This document shows positions 1 to 8,468 of a DNA stretch of 64,000 nucleotides, in pieces (position 1 is the first letter of the stretch; every line of letters starts with the position of its first letter). Made by a program: the position numbers and the translations under genes. Under the pieces are notes generated by a model, which was not told where the DNA came from, searched no databases, and worked only from the letters and a program-made list of their open reading frames with translations. This DNA is from Paenibacillus darwinianus (GTDB taxonomy: Bacteria > Bacillota > Bacilli > Paenibacillales > Paenibacillaceae), in contig NZ_KK082171.1 of the NCBI RefSeq assembly GCF_000598065.1, forward strand, positions 1 to 64,000. Direction: 5' to 3'.

Positions 1-972
1 TCTCAGAACAAGAAGCAGGTGTACGGCCAAGCATTCGTGATTTATGCGCTTGCCGAATATGTCAGGGCAGATGGGCCGCGTTGCGCAAAAGCGCTGAAGT
101 GGGCGATCGGCATTTACCGTTTGCTTGAAAAGCATGCTTATGACCCGATTCACCTCGGTTACGTAGAAGCGCTGGCGAGGGATTGGTCGGAGACCGATGA
201 CCTGTCCCTCAGCGGCAAGGACTTGAACGAAAGAAAATCGATGAACACTCATCTGCATGTGCTGGAGGCGTATACGAATCTGTATCGGGTTTGGCAGCCG
301 AAAGGGCTTCGCGCCAAGCTGGCGGAGTTGATCGACGTACATCTGGAGCATATCGTCAACGCCGACAATCATCACTTTCAGTTGTTTTTCGACGATACCT
401 GGCATTCGCAGTCCGGGCATGTCTCGTATGGGCATGATATTGAGGGCAGCTGGCTTTTGTGCGAAGCGGCCGAGGTGTTGGGGGATCGGGTGCGGCTCGA
501 CATTGTCCGCAAGGAGGCGCTTGCGATGGCGGAAGCCACCTTGTCGGAAGGCGTGGATGCCGACGGCGGCGTGTTGAATGAGTCGGACGGACAGGGACGC
601 CTGGACGACACGAAGGACTGGTGGCCGCAAGCGGAGGCGATGGTGGGGTTCCTGAACGCCTATCAATTGTCCGGCGATGAGCACTATTGGCAGGCTGCCC
701 GCAAGAGCTGGGCGTTTACGAAGCGATTCATCATCGATCATGAGCATGGAGAATGGCATTGGCAGGTATCCAGGGAAGGTGTGCCCCATCCGGCGTACGC
801 GAGACAGCGAAATCATGAGCGATTTTATGAACCGGCTGAAGCGACTGGCGGCCGATCACAAGCAGCTGTTGAACCGCCCCAATCCCCGCGTGGCGGGCGG
901 AAACGGGCAATACGACCGGCACGAGCATCCGGTATTGACGAGCGGGCATGCTCCGCTTCACTGGCGCTATGA
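1..972 (+). pseudogene. Cellobiose 2-epimerase (AGE family), 5' cut by window edge and C-terminus lost
   Basis: The frame is open from base 1, so the N-terminus lies outside the window. The fold family is the (alpha/alpha)6-barrel N-acylglucosamine/cellobiose 2-epimerases, which convert the reducing glucose of a cello- or manno-oligosaccharide to mannose or back. Visible motifs are YGQAFVIYALAEY near the start, NTHLHVLEAYTNLYRVW and the catalytic-region motif GHDIEGSWLL. Similarity continues to about base 798 (GVPHPAYA) and then stops. The family's last ~25 residues, with the CPYHN-type motif that carries an essential histidine, are absent. The reading frame simply runs on into out-of-frame GH130 sequence until a stop at 970-972. 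The encoded protein is therefore probably inactive. In mannan gene clusters this enzyme normally partners a GH130 phosphorylase, which is exactly what follows here in damaged form. The identity is confident; the broken state is what the sequence shows, though an assembly deletion would look the same. Confidence 0.8.
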
Positions 973-1033
973 TCTGAATCCGGAAATCAATCCGCAGGAC
1001 GGCTTCATCGACACCGGGGCAGGCGGCGGCTAA
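815..1033 (+). pseudogene. GH130 mannoside phosphorylase, N-terminal fragment only
   Basis: ATG at 815 opens a 72-codon frame. Its first ~60 residues match the N-terminus of 4-O-beta-mannosyl-glucose / mannooligosaccharide phosphorylases: a helical start (MNRLKRLAADHKQLLNRPN), then NGQYDRHEHPVLT and HWRYDLNPEINP. Family members then continue with a long five-bladed propeller of roughly 300 more residues. Here the match ends after NPEINP, eleven unrelated residues follow and a stop comes at 1031-1033. The start lies inside the run-on frame of the epimerase, with no spacer and no ribosome site, so bases on both sides have been lost. Directly after the stop is a C-rich then A/T homopolymer stretch (about 1033-1061). 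The enzyme would have phosphorolysed mannosyl-glucose in the cytoplasm; this fragment cannot. Confidence 0.7.
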
Positions 1034-1141
1034 CCCCCCCCACCCCCCAAAAAATTTTTGTAACCTAAATTTATTTTATTATTATCATATTAGGTGACAA
1101 TAAAAACAAATTTAAAGCATTTTCATTAGAAACAAAACAGA

Positions 1142-1167
1142 TATAATGAACGATGTAAGCGATACCA
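1142..1167 (+). promoter_or_regulatory. Promoter -10 box with CcpA cre site at the start point
   Basis: A perfect TATAAT sits at 1142-1147; the -35 region is weak. Seven bases downstream, at 1153-1167, ATGTAAGCGATACCA fits every position of the cre consensus WTGNAANCGNWNNCW. A cre covering the transcription start is the classic arrangement for CcpA repression in the presence of a preferred sugar. It would control the binding-protein gene at 1224. Confidence 0.6.
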
Positions 1168-1223
1168 ATGCGGGTTTGAAACTCGACCGGTACGCGAAAA
1201 TCAGATTTTGGGGGTAGAATGAA

Positions 1224-2528
1224 ATGAAGAAAAATGCTCTAGCAGTTCTTGTGCTCATGTTGGCCATGTCTCTTCTTGCCGCTTGCGGCGGCAACGCCAA
1301 TGGGAACGCTTCCTCTCCGGCTTCCCAGCCCGAATCCGACGGGACAAGCTCCGGAGCTTCAGCCGAAGTAGGCGGTAAAATCAAAGTTTTGACCCACCGG
1401 ACGGATTATGTAAATGACGGCACGATGGACAAGTATGTAGAGAATTTTAAGGAAAAATATCCGAATGCCGAAATCGAGTTTGAAGCCTTAACCAACTATG
1501 CGGCCGACATCAAAGTCCGCTTGACCACGGGCGAAGCCGGGGATGTGAACATGGTTGACGCAAGCCTGGCTTTGAACGAAATGCCGAATTATTATGAGCC
1601 GCTGCCCGACTCGATGTTCGAAAATGTATATTTTGCGGACTACAGAGCGGTTGATGGCAAGCGTTATGCGATTGCGACCGGCGTAAACACGCAAGGCATC
1701 GTTTATAACAAGCAGGCCTTCGCCAAAGCGGGCGTCAACAAGGTGCCGACGACGCTGGATGAGCTTTATGCAGCCGCACAAAAGCTGAAGGACGCGGGCA
1801 TTATTCCTCTTTATATGAACTATGGCGCACAATGGCCGATTGGCAACTGGGCGGAAGGCTCCGTGAAATATGTTGCCGGTGACATGAAATGGTTCGACAA
1901 ACTGGTCACCGACGATGCTCCGTTCAAGGTTGACGGTCCATGGGGCACGATGATCAACATTGCCCGAACTTTCGTTCAGAAGGGCTGGGTAGAAAAGGAT
2001 TTGGCGACGAATAACTGGGAAATGTCCAAGGGCGAGGTGGCTTCCGGTAAAGCTGCGATGTATTTCCTGGGCAATTGGGTCATCCCGCAAGTCATCGGCG
2101 CAGGCGCCAATCCGGACGATATCGGATTTTTTCCGCTGCCTTATGACAACAGCGGCCAATATAATGCTCCGCTCGGACCGGACTATTTCATCGGCGTGAG
2201 CAAGGACAGCAAGAACAAGGAGCTGGCGATTGCATGGGTTGAATTTTTTGTGAAGGAGTCCGGTTACGTCGATCAGTCCGGATTCATGCCGGTCGACAAA
2301 ACCATCGAGCCGCAGGTGCCGCAGTTGGCCGAATTCAAGTCGTTCAACCCGACGTTCCTGGAGGACGAAGCCACCGATCCGAGATTTAACGAGATCGCGA
2401 ACAAAGCGGCAATCGATCTCTATGTAGGCAAAACGACGCAATCGCTGATCGTAGCCAAAGATCTGCAGGCGGAATACGACAAGTTGAACAAAAAATGGGC
2501 GGATTCCCGCAAGGCTCTCGGCTACTAA
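1224..2528 (+). CDS. ABC sugar-binding lipoprotein (family 1 solute-binding protein)
   Basis: This 434-residue extracellular sugar-binding protein starts at ATG 1224, nine bases after a GGGGG ribosome site. Residues 1-20 are a lipoprotein signal peptide and the lipobox LLAAC puts the lipid-anchored cysteine at residue 21, followed by a Gly/Asn/Ser-rich linker. The rest is a type-1 solute-binding fold (MalE/LacE class): an early beta strand KIKVLTHRTDY, the hinge-region motif YAIATGVNTQGIVYNKQAF, and the domain-two motif GKAAMYFLGNWVIPQV. It would capture an oligosaccharide outside the membrane and hand it to an ABC permease pair. No permease genes adjoin it, so it is either an orphan or lost its partners with the deletion seen upstream. 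It is a single-gene unit, with its own cre-controlled promoter and a strong terminator after it. The substrate is unknown; mannan oligosaccharides are suggested only by context. Confidence 0.9.
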   Translation: MKKNALAVLVLMLAMSLLAACGGNANGNASSPASQPESDGTSSGASAEVGGKIKVLTHRTDYVNDGTMDKYVENFKEKYPNAEIEFEALTNYAADIKVRLTTGEAGDVNMVDASLALNEMPNYYEPLPDSMFENVYFADYRAVDGKRYAIATGVNTQGIVYNKQAFAKAGVNKVPTTLDELYAAAQKLKDAGIIPLYMNYGAQWPIGNWAEGSVKYVAGDMKWFDKLVTDDAPFKVDGPWGTMINIARTFVQKGWVEKDLATNNWEMSKGEVASGKAAMYFLGNWVIPQVIGAGANPDDIGFFPLPYDNSGQYNAPLGPDYFIGVSKDSKNKELAIAWVEFFVKESGYVDQSGFMPVDKTIEPQVPQLAEFKSFNPTFLEDEATDPRFNEIANKAAIDLYVGKTTQSLIVAKDLQAEYDKLNKKWADSRKALGY

Positions 2529-2544
2529 GAGAAGCCCAGACACA

Positions 2545-2577
2545 GAAAACCTCCCCGGTCACGGGGAGGTTTTCTCG
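2545..2577. terminator. Bidirectional terminator
   Basis: A perfect 12-bp stem (arms 2545-2556 and 2563-2574) with a six-base loop. A-rich sequence lies on one flank and T-rich on the other, so it can end both the binding-protein transcript and the converging mannosidase transcript. Confidence 0.85.
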
Positions 2578-2591
2578 TACTTATAATGGAA

Positions 2592-5144
2592 TTAACGTTT
2601 GATGAAATCAAACATGGACCGGACGGAAAGCCCGACGGGAGCGGCCGGGACGAACGGGATGGCGCCGTCGTCGCGTTTGCGGAAGGTGACGGTTGTGGGA
2701 AGGCCCGGCACCAAATCAAAAAAGTTCTCGCTGAAAATGCCTTCCGTTTCAGTCTCCAGGTAAACCTGCTTGGCGAGGCGGGAAGCGGTGAACGTAAAGG
2801 AGGGGCCTGCGGCTCCGGCATTCTCCGTGACCGTGATGTGAGGCTCCTCCAGCGCCAGCTGCTTGGCCGGGACGAAATAATACTCGGTCCGATCCAATAT
2901 TTCACCGGACATAACGGAGAATTCCGCGACCAGCACCAGGCTTTCCGCCGTTTCGCCGCCGATCCACTCCTGTGTCGGGATCGCAAATACCCGCTCGGCC
3001 GTATTGGCTTCCATAGACACCGGCTGGGAGGTTTCTTTCAGCAGACGGCCCTGAAAATCGAGAAGCCGGACGGACAAGCTGCCTTCAAGCGGAGAGAGCA
3101 GGTCCGAAATGAGATGGAAACCCGTTTCCCCTTCCGATTCCGCAATAGAAAGAAGAACGTCTTTGCAGCTTTTGCGCGCGTAGTACTGAACCGCTTTCCA
3201 CCGGCCGTAATAGTCCATGCTGGACCAGGAAGCGACTGGCCAGCAGTCATTGATCTGCCAATACAGCGTGCCCATGCAATAGTTCTTGCGGCGACGGTGT
3301 GCTTCAATGGCCATCTTCATGGCCTCAGCCTGCAAAACTTGACTCATGTACAGAAACGAGGGAAAATCCTTCGGTTCTTTGCAGTAGATATCCGAGTACT
3401 CCTTGATGAGTCGGTTTCCGCTTTTGTGCCGTTGGTGATGGAGCATGACCTCGGACTCCAGCTCCATCTCCGTTTCCGCCGCATAAGTGCGGACGGTACG
3501 GTATTCGGGGAACGACTGGAACCCGTATTCGCTCATAAAGCGCCCGATATTCAGGTTGTAGTTCTCGAAAGGCTCGGAAGCGTGCCATACCGACCAGAAG
3601 TGAATATCGCCGCTCGTCGAATTCGTCGTCGCATGCTGCGTATGATCGCCTGTCAACGCCTGCATCGGCGAAGATGGCCAATAGTCGGCACCAGGGATGA
3701 GCCGCTCCACTACCTCCGGCAGCGTCTTGTGAAACACGGCTTCATAATCGGCCCAGATTTTGCCGCGCTGTTCGGCGGTATAGAGCTTTTTCCAGCCCCA
3801 TCCGGCGTCTTCCGTATATTGCGCCCAGGCGCCGTCGATCTCGTTGTTCCCGCACCACAGTGCGATGCAGGGGTGGTTGCGCAGACGACGGACGTTGTCC
3901 TCCGCTTCCCGCCGGACATTTTCCACAAAAGCCTCGTCCCCGGGATACATGCTGCAGGCGAATATGAAATCCTGCCACACGAGCATACCATATTCATCGC
4001 ATAATTCGTAAAAAATATCCTGTTCATAAATGCCGCCGCCCCATACGCGCAGCATATTGAAATTGGACTCTACGGCCGTCGCGATTTCGTGCCGGTAACG
4101 TTCATCCGTCATTTCCGTTGCGAAGCTGTCTCCGGGGACATGGTTGGCCCCTTTGGCGAAGACGGGAACTCCGTTTAGCTCAAAATAAAACGAGGTGCCG
4201 TGCGTGTCGGGATTGCGCACAAGCTTGATATCCCGAAGCCCTGCCCTGACGGTTTTCTCCGCCGCAATAATGCCTGCTTGGGTAAAGGCCGCCTTGAACG
4301 CATGCATGACGGGTTCGCCGTAGCCTCGGCACCACCACAGGGAAGGGGCTGGGATCTCGGCGGGGAGCGATACGGTTTGGATGCCGGCGTGTAGGATGAC
4401 AGGTGTCTCCCATCGATGGCTCCCGCTGCTCAGGCTCAAATTGCCTTCCCACGGCGCTTCCGTTTCAATTTCGAGAACTGCGGCAATTTGCGCCGACACC
4501 GGCGAAACCCGATCCTGTCGGATAAACATATCGCGGATCGTCAAGCCTGACCGGCTTCGCAAATAGACCGGTCTCCAGATGCCGCTCGTGACGAAGCGCG
4601 GACCCCAGTCCCAGCCATAATGGTAGGGAGCTTTGCGGGAGAACATGCTTAACTTCTTGTCCCCCACTCCGCCGGTTTCCGAGTCGTCATTGGGGGCCGG
4701 GAGGCCAAAGCCGTGCCGCTGCAGCTTGTCAAGCCCTTCCCGGATTGGAGAACGGAAGCGAATGGCGAGCTTGTTTCCGCTTTCAAGGAGGAACGGCTTA
4801 ACGTCCGCCGTCCAGGTGCGGAACATATTGTCCGCAGAGAACAAACGATGATCGTTCAGATCAACGTCGGCATATGTATCCAAGCCTTCAAATACGAGTT
4901 CCAGTCCGGATTCGGCGAGCACATCGGCCGGGACGTCAAACATCGTTTCGTAATCCCAATCTTGTTTGTCGATCCACTGCAGCTCTTTTTCATTGGTGCC
5001 GTAAAACGGATCCTTCATTTTGCCGTTACGAAGCAAGTCGGTATGCACGCATCCGGGAACCCTGGCCGGCAGCCATTCCGTCGCCTCCGGCGCCCGTAAA
5101 CGCCAGTCGTTCAACGGCAGTTTTCGCTCATTCATATCACACAT
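2592..5144 (-). CDS. GH2 beta-mannosidase, cytoplasmic
   Basis: This 850-residue exo-beta-mannosidase removes terminal mannose from beta-1,4-manno-oligosaccharides. It has the family 2 layout: an N-terminal sugar-binding jelly roll (LNDWRLR...VPGCVHTDLLRNGKMKDPFYGTNE, with the WIDKQDWDYE motif typical of mannosidases), Ig-like domain, TIM barrel and C-terminal domains. The acid/base is Glu435 in WCGNNE and the nucleophile Glu539 in MSEYGFQSFPE. Spacing and motifs agree with characterised bacterial GH2 mannosidases. There is no signal peptide, so it acts in the cytoplasm. The first ATG (5144) lies only three bases from its GAGGAG site; the ATG nine bases further in (5135) is an equally plausible start. 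It lies 60 bases downstream of the GH9 gene on the same strand and probably shares its transcript. Confidence 0.93.
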   Translation of the reverse strand: MCDMNERKLPLNDWRLRAPEATEWLPARVPGCVHTDLLRNGKMKDPFYGTNEKELQWIDKQDWDYETMFDVPADVLAESGLELVFEGLDTYADVDLNDHRLFSADNMFRTWTADVKPFLLESGNKLAIRFRSPIREGLDKLQRHGFGLPAPNDDSETGGVGDKKLSMFSRKAPYHYGWDWGPRFVTSGIWRPVYLRSRSGLTIRDMFIRQDRVSPVSAQIAAVLEIETEAPWEGNLSLSSGSHRWETPVILHAGIQTVSLPAEIPAPSLWWCRGYGEPVMHAFKAAFTQAGIIAAEKTVRAGLRDIKLVRNPDTHGTSFYFELNGVPVFAKGANHVPGDSFATEMTDERYRHEIATAVESNFNMLRVWGGGIYEQDIFYELCDEYGMLVWQDFIFACSMYPGDEAFVENVRREAEDNVRRLRNHPCIALWCGNNEIDGAWAQYTEDAGWGWKKLYTAEQRGKIWADYEAVFHKTLPEVVERLIPGADYWPSSPMQALTGDHTQHATTNSTSGDIHFWSVWHASEPFENYNLNIGRFMSEYGFQSFPEYRTVRTYAAETEMELESEVMLHHQRHKSGNRLIKEYSDIYCKEPKDFPSFLYMSQVLQAEAMKMAIEAHRRRKNYCMGTLYWQINDCWPVASWSSMDYYGRWKAVQYYARKSCKDVLLSIAESEGETGFHLISDLLSPLEGSLSVRLLDFQGRLLKETSQPVSMEANTAERVFAIPTQEWIGGETAESLVLVAEFSVMSGEILDRTEYYFVPAKQLALEEPHITVTENAGAAGPSFTFTASRLAKQVYLETETEGIFSENFFDLVPGLPTTVTFRKRDDGAIPFVPAAPVGLSVRSMFDFIKR

Positions 5145-5204
5145 CGGCTCCTCACGATTACTATTTTATCGAGCTCCCTATTCAAGATTGCAAAATCATC
5201 GATC

Positions 5205-6827
5205 TTAGCTCAGATCGGCGAACGCGGCCACGAATACCGCCGGAGAATTCCAATATATCGTCATCTCGTTCGTGGAGTAGCTGTCTTTATGATCGATAAA
5301 GCAGGCGGCCGGGGGCTGTCCCCTGAGCAGGGAAGCGGCGGCTTCATCCTGTATGGAGGAATTCGGTCCGCCCGCAACCATGCCCGGAACCGGTTCCGGT
5401 ATGCCGTCGCCTGCAGAAGGCCGGTGATGAGGATTCATTACCGGTTTGGCGCCAAAACCGGTCACGTAGCAATAGCCCAACGTGTTGCGGCCGAGCAGGT
5501 AATGCCACTGGTCGAGCGCCGCGCTTGCAAACGGCGTTCGTCCGGTCAGTCTGGAAGCGGTGATCAACAGCATCGCTCTGTTCATGACCAGCATGTTGCT
5601 TCCCCATATGTATTCATCCGGAAGCAAGGCCACCCCGAACCCGTCCGCAGCACTTCTCCCCACGCACGAATCGGCTTCGGCTGCCCACGCATTCAACAGC
5701 TGTGAGCGAAGCGGTGCCGGCAGATCGCCGGCTTCCATGGACAACAGGCACAACGTGCCATAACCGCCCGTGTCCGCCCAGCCTAACTCGCAGAGAGAAA
5801 AAGCTTCGCTGCCGGCAAGCTCTTGGGCCGCAGCCAAGTACTGCGGCTCCCTGGTCCACCTGTACAGCTCGGCGGCCGCCCAATACTCTTCATCCAGCCG
5901 GCAGTCATCCCCATATTCGCCTGTTTTAATATCAGACGGATTTTTAAAGCCTGCGCCGGAGTGGTTCTCCGTGAGCCATTTCCAGGCGGATTTCGCGGCC
6001 CGGCCATAGTTTTCCGCCATGGAAGCATCCATATCGCGATAGATCCGGGCAGCCATGGCCATAACCGCGGCGAATGCTGCCGTGGAAGTATGGGATATCG
6101 GCGAAAAGATCAAGTCTGCGGTGTCGGATTCCGGCATACAGTCCAAGGCCGGAAACTCCGCGGTCGTCACCTTGTGATAAACGGCGCCGTCCTTGCGCTG
6201 CATTTTCAGCAGGAACAGGAGTTCGAAACGGACCTCGGCTAGCACGTCCGGCATACGAATCTCCGGATCGGGGATCCCGACCGGCTCCCGTAAAGCGGAA
6301 GGGAACCATTCGTAAGCGAGCATGACATCGGCGACGGCTTTCGCCGCGGCCACCGTATATTTTCCGTAGTCGCCCGCATCATGCCAGCCACCCGTCTGCG
6401 AATATCGCTCCTCCGGCTTTCCGTGAACATAAGCATCCGAAAGGTGGCAAGCCTTGTGCGACCATGGGCCGGCATACGCCGATTCCAGCTCGACGCCGCA
6501 CCGCTGGTAGTAAAAGCTTTTTAAGAGCGCGTTTTTGATTGCCTGATAGGGGCGGCCGTCGATTGGAAACACGGGGGACTGCACACCGGCATCCGTCAGA
6601 CGGATAATGTAGCTGCCCGGCGACCGGACAGCCGAAAAGTCGCCGCGTGCGACCGGCATACCGCTTGAATGGTCAGGGTGAAGCGGGGAGGTGCTCCCGG
6701 AATAAACCGTTTCGCCGGAGACGCTGTTCACGACCTCGAATCTGCCCGCGGCATCGGAGGTAAACACTTTCGCTAAGTCCGGCGAATAACCTAATTGATT
6801 CAGATGAATTTGGCAAGTGTGCGGCAA
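5205..6827 (-). CDS. GH9 glycoside hydrolase without signal peptide
   Basis: The 540-residue product carries an N-terminal Ig-like CelD_N domain (about residues 5-90, QIHLNQLGYSPDLAKVF) and an (alpha/alpha)6 GH9 catalytic domain. Catalytic aspartates are Asp150 and Asp153 in GGWHDAGDYGKY; the general acid is Glu521 in TNEMTIYWNSPAVF; NPHHRPS is also present. The family contains endoglucanases and exo-acting beta-glucosidases and glucosaminidases. The lack of any export signal, carbohydrate-binding module or dockerin means it works on imported oligosaccharides, most likely cello- or gluco-mannodextrins, not on polymer. The start is TTG 6827, nine bases after AAGGAG; no better ATG exists nearby. 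It is the first gene of a two-gene unit with the GH2 beta-mannosidase, a pair that would complete glucomannan breakdown. The exact bond cleaved cannot be read from the sequence. Confidence 0.88.
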   Translation of the reverse strand: MPHTCQIHLNQLGYSPDLAKVFTSDAAGRFEVVNSVSGETVYSGSTSPLHPDHSSGMPVARGDFSAVRSPGSYIIRLTDAGVQSPVFPIDGRPYQAIKNALLKSFYYQRCGVELESAYAGPWSHKACHLSDAYVHGKPEERYSQTGGWHDAGDYGKYTVAAAKAVADVMLAYEWFPSALREPVGIPDPEIRMPDVLAEVRFELLFLLKMQRKDGAVYHKVTTAEFPALDCMPESDTADLIFSPISHTSTAAFAAVMAMAARIYRDMDASMAENYGRAAKSAWKWLTENHSGAGFKNPSDIKTGEYGDDCRLDEEYWAAAELYRWTREPQYLAAAQELAGSEAFSLCELGWADTGGYGTLCLLSMEAGDLPAPLRSQLLNAWAAEADSCVGRSAADGFGVALLPDEYIWGSNMLVMNRAMLLITASRLTGRTPFASAALDQWHYLLGRNTLGYCYVTGFGAKPVMNPHHRPSAGDGIPEPVPGMVAGGPNSSIQDEAAASLLRGQPPAACFIDHKDSYSTNEMTIYWNSPAVFVAAFADLS

Positions 6828-7147
6828 GAAGTTCAGCTCCTTATCCTATCGGGCTTGTGCAATGACTTGCTTGAAATCGTCCATCAGGCGAACTCCGTAA
6901 CGATGGGCCAGACTGTTTGTTTGATTTAGTTTAATTATAATAACAAAGTGCATATAAATGATTACAAACCTATTATATACGCCGCATTTACGAAATAACA
7001 AGGTGAAAACTAAGTAGGTATGGATAAAATTTTTATTGATACAAATAACGATTAGATAATAGTAACCTAACAAAGAAGAACACATGATGGTTCGGCACGG
7101 CGGATATGGCATTAGGCTGGATTTAGAAAAATTTTCGTAGAAGTTGC
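6828..7147. other. AT-rich intergenic region, probable promoter of the GH9-GH2 operon
   Basis: About 320 bases without a credible gene. On the minus strand a TATAAT-like box lies near 6933-6940 with no good -35, which suggests an activated promoter. Immediately before the GH9 ribosome site the minus strand can be read as a short peptide end (...MDDFKQVIAQAR, stop at 6846-6848), possibly the tail of a lost upstream gene; I could not assign it. Confidence 0.35.
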
Positions 7148-7384
7148 TGTCTTTTCAGTACTTGCGGGGCGATGATTCAGGCAGGCATCATGTCGATGAT
7201 CGGGGCATTCTGCTAACGGTTGGAGTGACGCTCGCGTTCATTAATGTTTATCCCGCGGCGTTTCTCCTATCCAACGAAACTTCATTGCTGCCCGGATGGT
7301 CCATGTGGCTCGTCCCCGCCGTTTGACCCATTATGTTATTGGCTGGGGTACCGATTCTGGATGTACGGCGTAAATAAATATCAG
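7148..7384 (+). pseudogene. C-terminal remnant of an ABC-2 type permease
   Basis: Three short stretches in shifting frames read as consecutive pieces of one hydrophobic protein: GAMIQAGIMSMIGAF (frame of 7172), then TLAFINVYPAAFLLSNET...LPGWSMWLVPAV ending in TGA at 7324-7326, then YRFWMYGVNKYQ in the first frame again. Together these resemble the last ~70 residues of the ABC-2 family (DUF990-type) permeases, which end in a W-x-x-G-x-x-x-YQ motif. There is no start, no ribosome site and at least two frameshifts plus a stop, so it is dead. The identity rests on motif memory and is moderate. Confidence 0.45.
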
Positions 7385-7411
7385 GACGTGCGGATCGATG
7401 CGGGATCATCT

Positions 7412-8245
7412 TCACAAGGGGATGTTGAGCTCCGAAGCGGTCTTGCGGATGTAATCCGCTGCTTGCCGGTACTCGTCATTCGTCGACAGATGCTCGATAA
7501 TCAGCGTGGTATCCGGATGCAGCTTGTTCAGCTCCGTCAGGAATGTCCGGTAATCCAGCATGCCCCGGCCCGGTATAACCTCGTCCAGATGAACCGTTAA
7601 ATGACTCCGCAGCAGAATGTCCTTGGCGTGGCAATTACGGATATAAGGCCCAAGCTTCGCAAAAAAGTCCCGTATCATCGCACCGTTCCGGTAATAAGTG
7701 CGAGGGCTGCTGACGATATTGACGGGATCGAAGTGGACGCCGAAGCCTTTGCGGTCGATGGCTTTGATCAGAGACAGATAGGAGTCGGCCGAATCAGGGA
7801 ACACCCACGGCATCATCTCCAATGCGAATACGGTGCGTTCCGGTTTGACAGCATCGATAATTGCGCGTGTCGTGTCCACGATCAGCTCAAACGTCTCATC
7901 GGTAAAATTGTCCGGATCGGGACCATCCCATTGCTCGCCGCGGGAACCGGCAATATTCACGCAGCATTGGGCAGCTATCCGTTCAGCCAGCTCCAGCCGT
8001 TTGATGCAATAGGCGATCGCGACGCGCCTTGTTTCCTCGTTCTGGCTGATCGGGTTGCTCCACGCGCCGACCTCGGAGATCAGAATATCATGCTCTGCCG
8101 CCGCCTTCAGGTAGTCGTCGAGCTCGCCGAGATCGTCATCCCCGTTAATTGGGCAGGTCGTCGCGCGAAACCCCGCTTGTTTAAGAGCGTTTGCCCAGCT
8201 CTCCGGATTTTTGTCTTCTACGAACACCTGGCCTCCAAGTCGCAT
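7412..8245 (-). CDS. Sugar phosphate isomerase/epimerase family protein (AP-endonuclease-2-like TIM barrel)
   Basis: The 277-residue product belongs to the xylose-isomerase-like TIM-barrel family (PF01261), metal-dependent enzymes that isomerise, epimerise or dehydrate sugars and polyols. Metal ligands are likely in FALEMMPW (Glu), GVHFDPVNI (Asp), NCHAKDI (His, Asp) and LIIEHL (Glu). The ATG at 8245 follows AAAGGAAGG at good spacing. It is divergent from the LacI-family repressor at 8469, and its own promoter (TTGTAT at 8327-8332, TATACT at 8305-8310 on the minus strand) has an exact 16-bp palindromic operator in the spacer. It should therefore be induced together with the transport operon at 9775, and probably handles the same carbohydrate after import. 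The substrate is unknown. Confidence 0.85.
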   Translation of the reverse strand: MRLGGQVFVEDKNPESWANALKQAGFRATTCPINGDDDLGELDDYLKAAAEHDILISEVGAWSNPISQNEETRRVAIAYCIKRLELAERIAAQCCVNIAGSRGEQWDGPDPDNFTDETFELIVDTTRAIIDAVKPERTVFALEMMPWVFPDSADSYLSLIKAIDRKGFGVHFDPVNIVSSPRTYYRNGAMIRDFFAKLGPYIRNCHAKDILLRSHLTVHLDEVIPGRGMLDYRTFLTELNKLHPDTTLIIEHLSTNDEYRQAADYIRKTASELNIPL

Positions 8246-8304
8246 CGAAATCCCTTCCTTTGGGTGAATTGTATCTGGTCAGCAGGAAAAATGATGATGC
8301 GCCA

Positions 8305-8332
8305 AGTATATCATAAACGCGCGTTTATACAA
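8305..8332 (-). promoter_or_regulatory. Promoter with LacI-family operator O1 (isomerase gene)
   Basis: Minus-strand -35 TTGTAT (8327-8332) and -10 TATACT (8305-8310), 16-base spacer. The perfect palindrome ATAAACGCGCGTTTAT at 8313-8328 fills the spacer. The same sequence recurs before the repressor and before the binding-protein gene. Confidence 0.75.
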
Positions 8333-8398
8333 GAGTAGGTTGCATGTCCAGGAATCGGACTGCGGGAAATTTTTATTTTCTTCATGGTTTAAAAAGGA

Positions 8399-8450
8399 TT
8401 GACAGCGATTTTGGGCATTGTGTATGATGAGACAATAAACGCGTGTTCAC
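8399..8450 (+). promoter_or_regulatory. Promoter with LacI-family operator O2 (repressor gene)
   Basis: TTGACA at 8399-8404, 18-base spacer, TATGAT at 8423-8428. At 8435-8450 ATAAACGCGTGTTCAC matches the palindromic operator O1 at 13 of 16 positions and covers the start point, so the repressor probably limits its own expression. Confidence 0.7.
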
Positions 8451-8468
8451 GAAAGAGGTTGACGACAA

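Noticed and set aside
2586-4004. A 472-codon open frame on the plus strand opposite the GH2 beta-mannosidase
   Set aside because: It is the antisense shadow of a GC-rich gene: no ribosome site, basic low-complexity composition, and the minus-strand frame has complete catalytic motifs.
6846-7112. An 88-codon minus-strand frame before the GH9 gene
   Set aside because: Most of it is AT-rich promoter DNA without coding pattern; only the last ~20 codons look protein-like and cannot be assigned.
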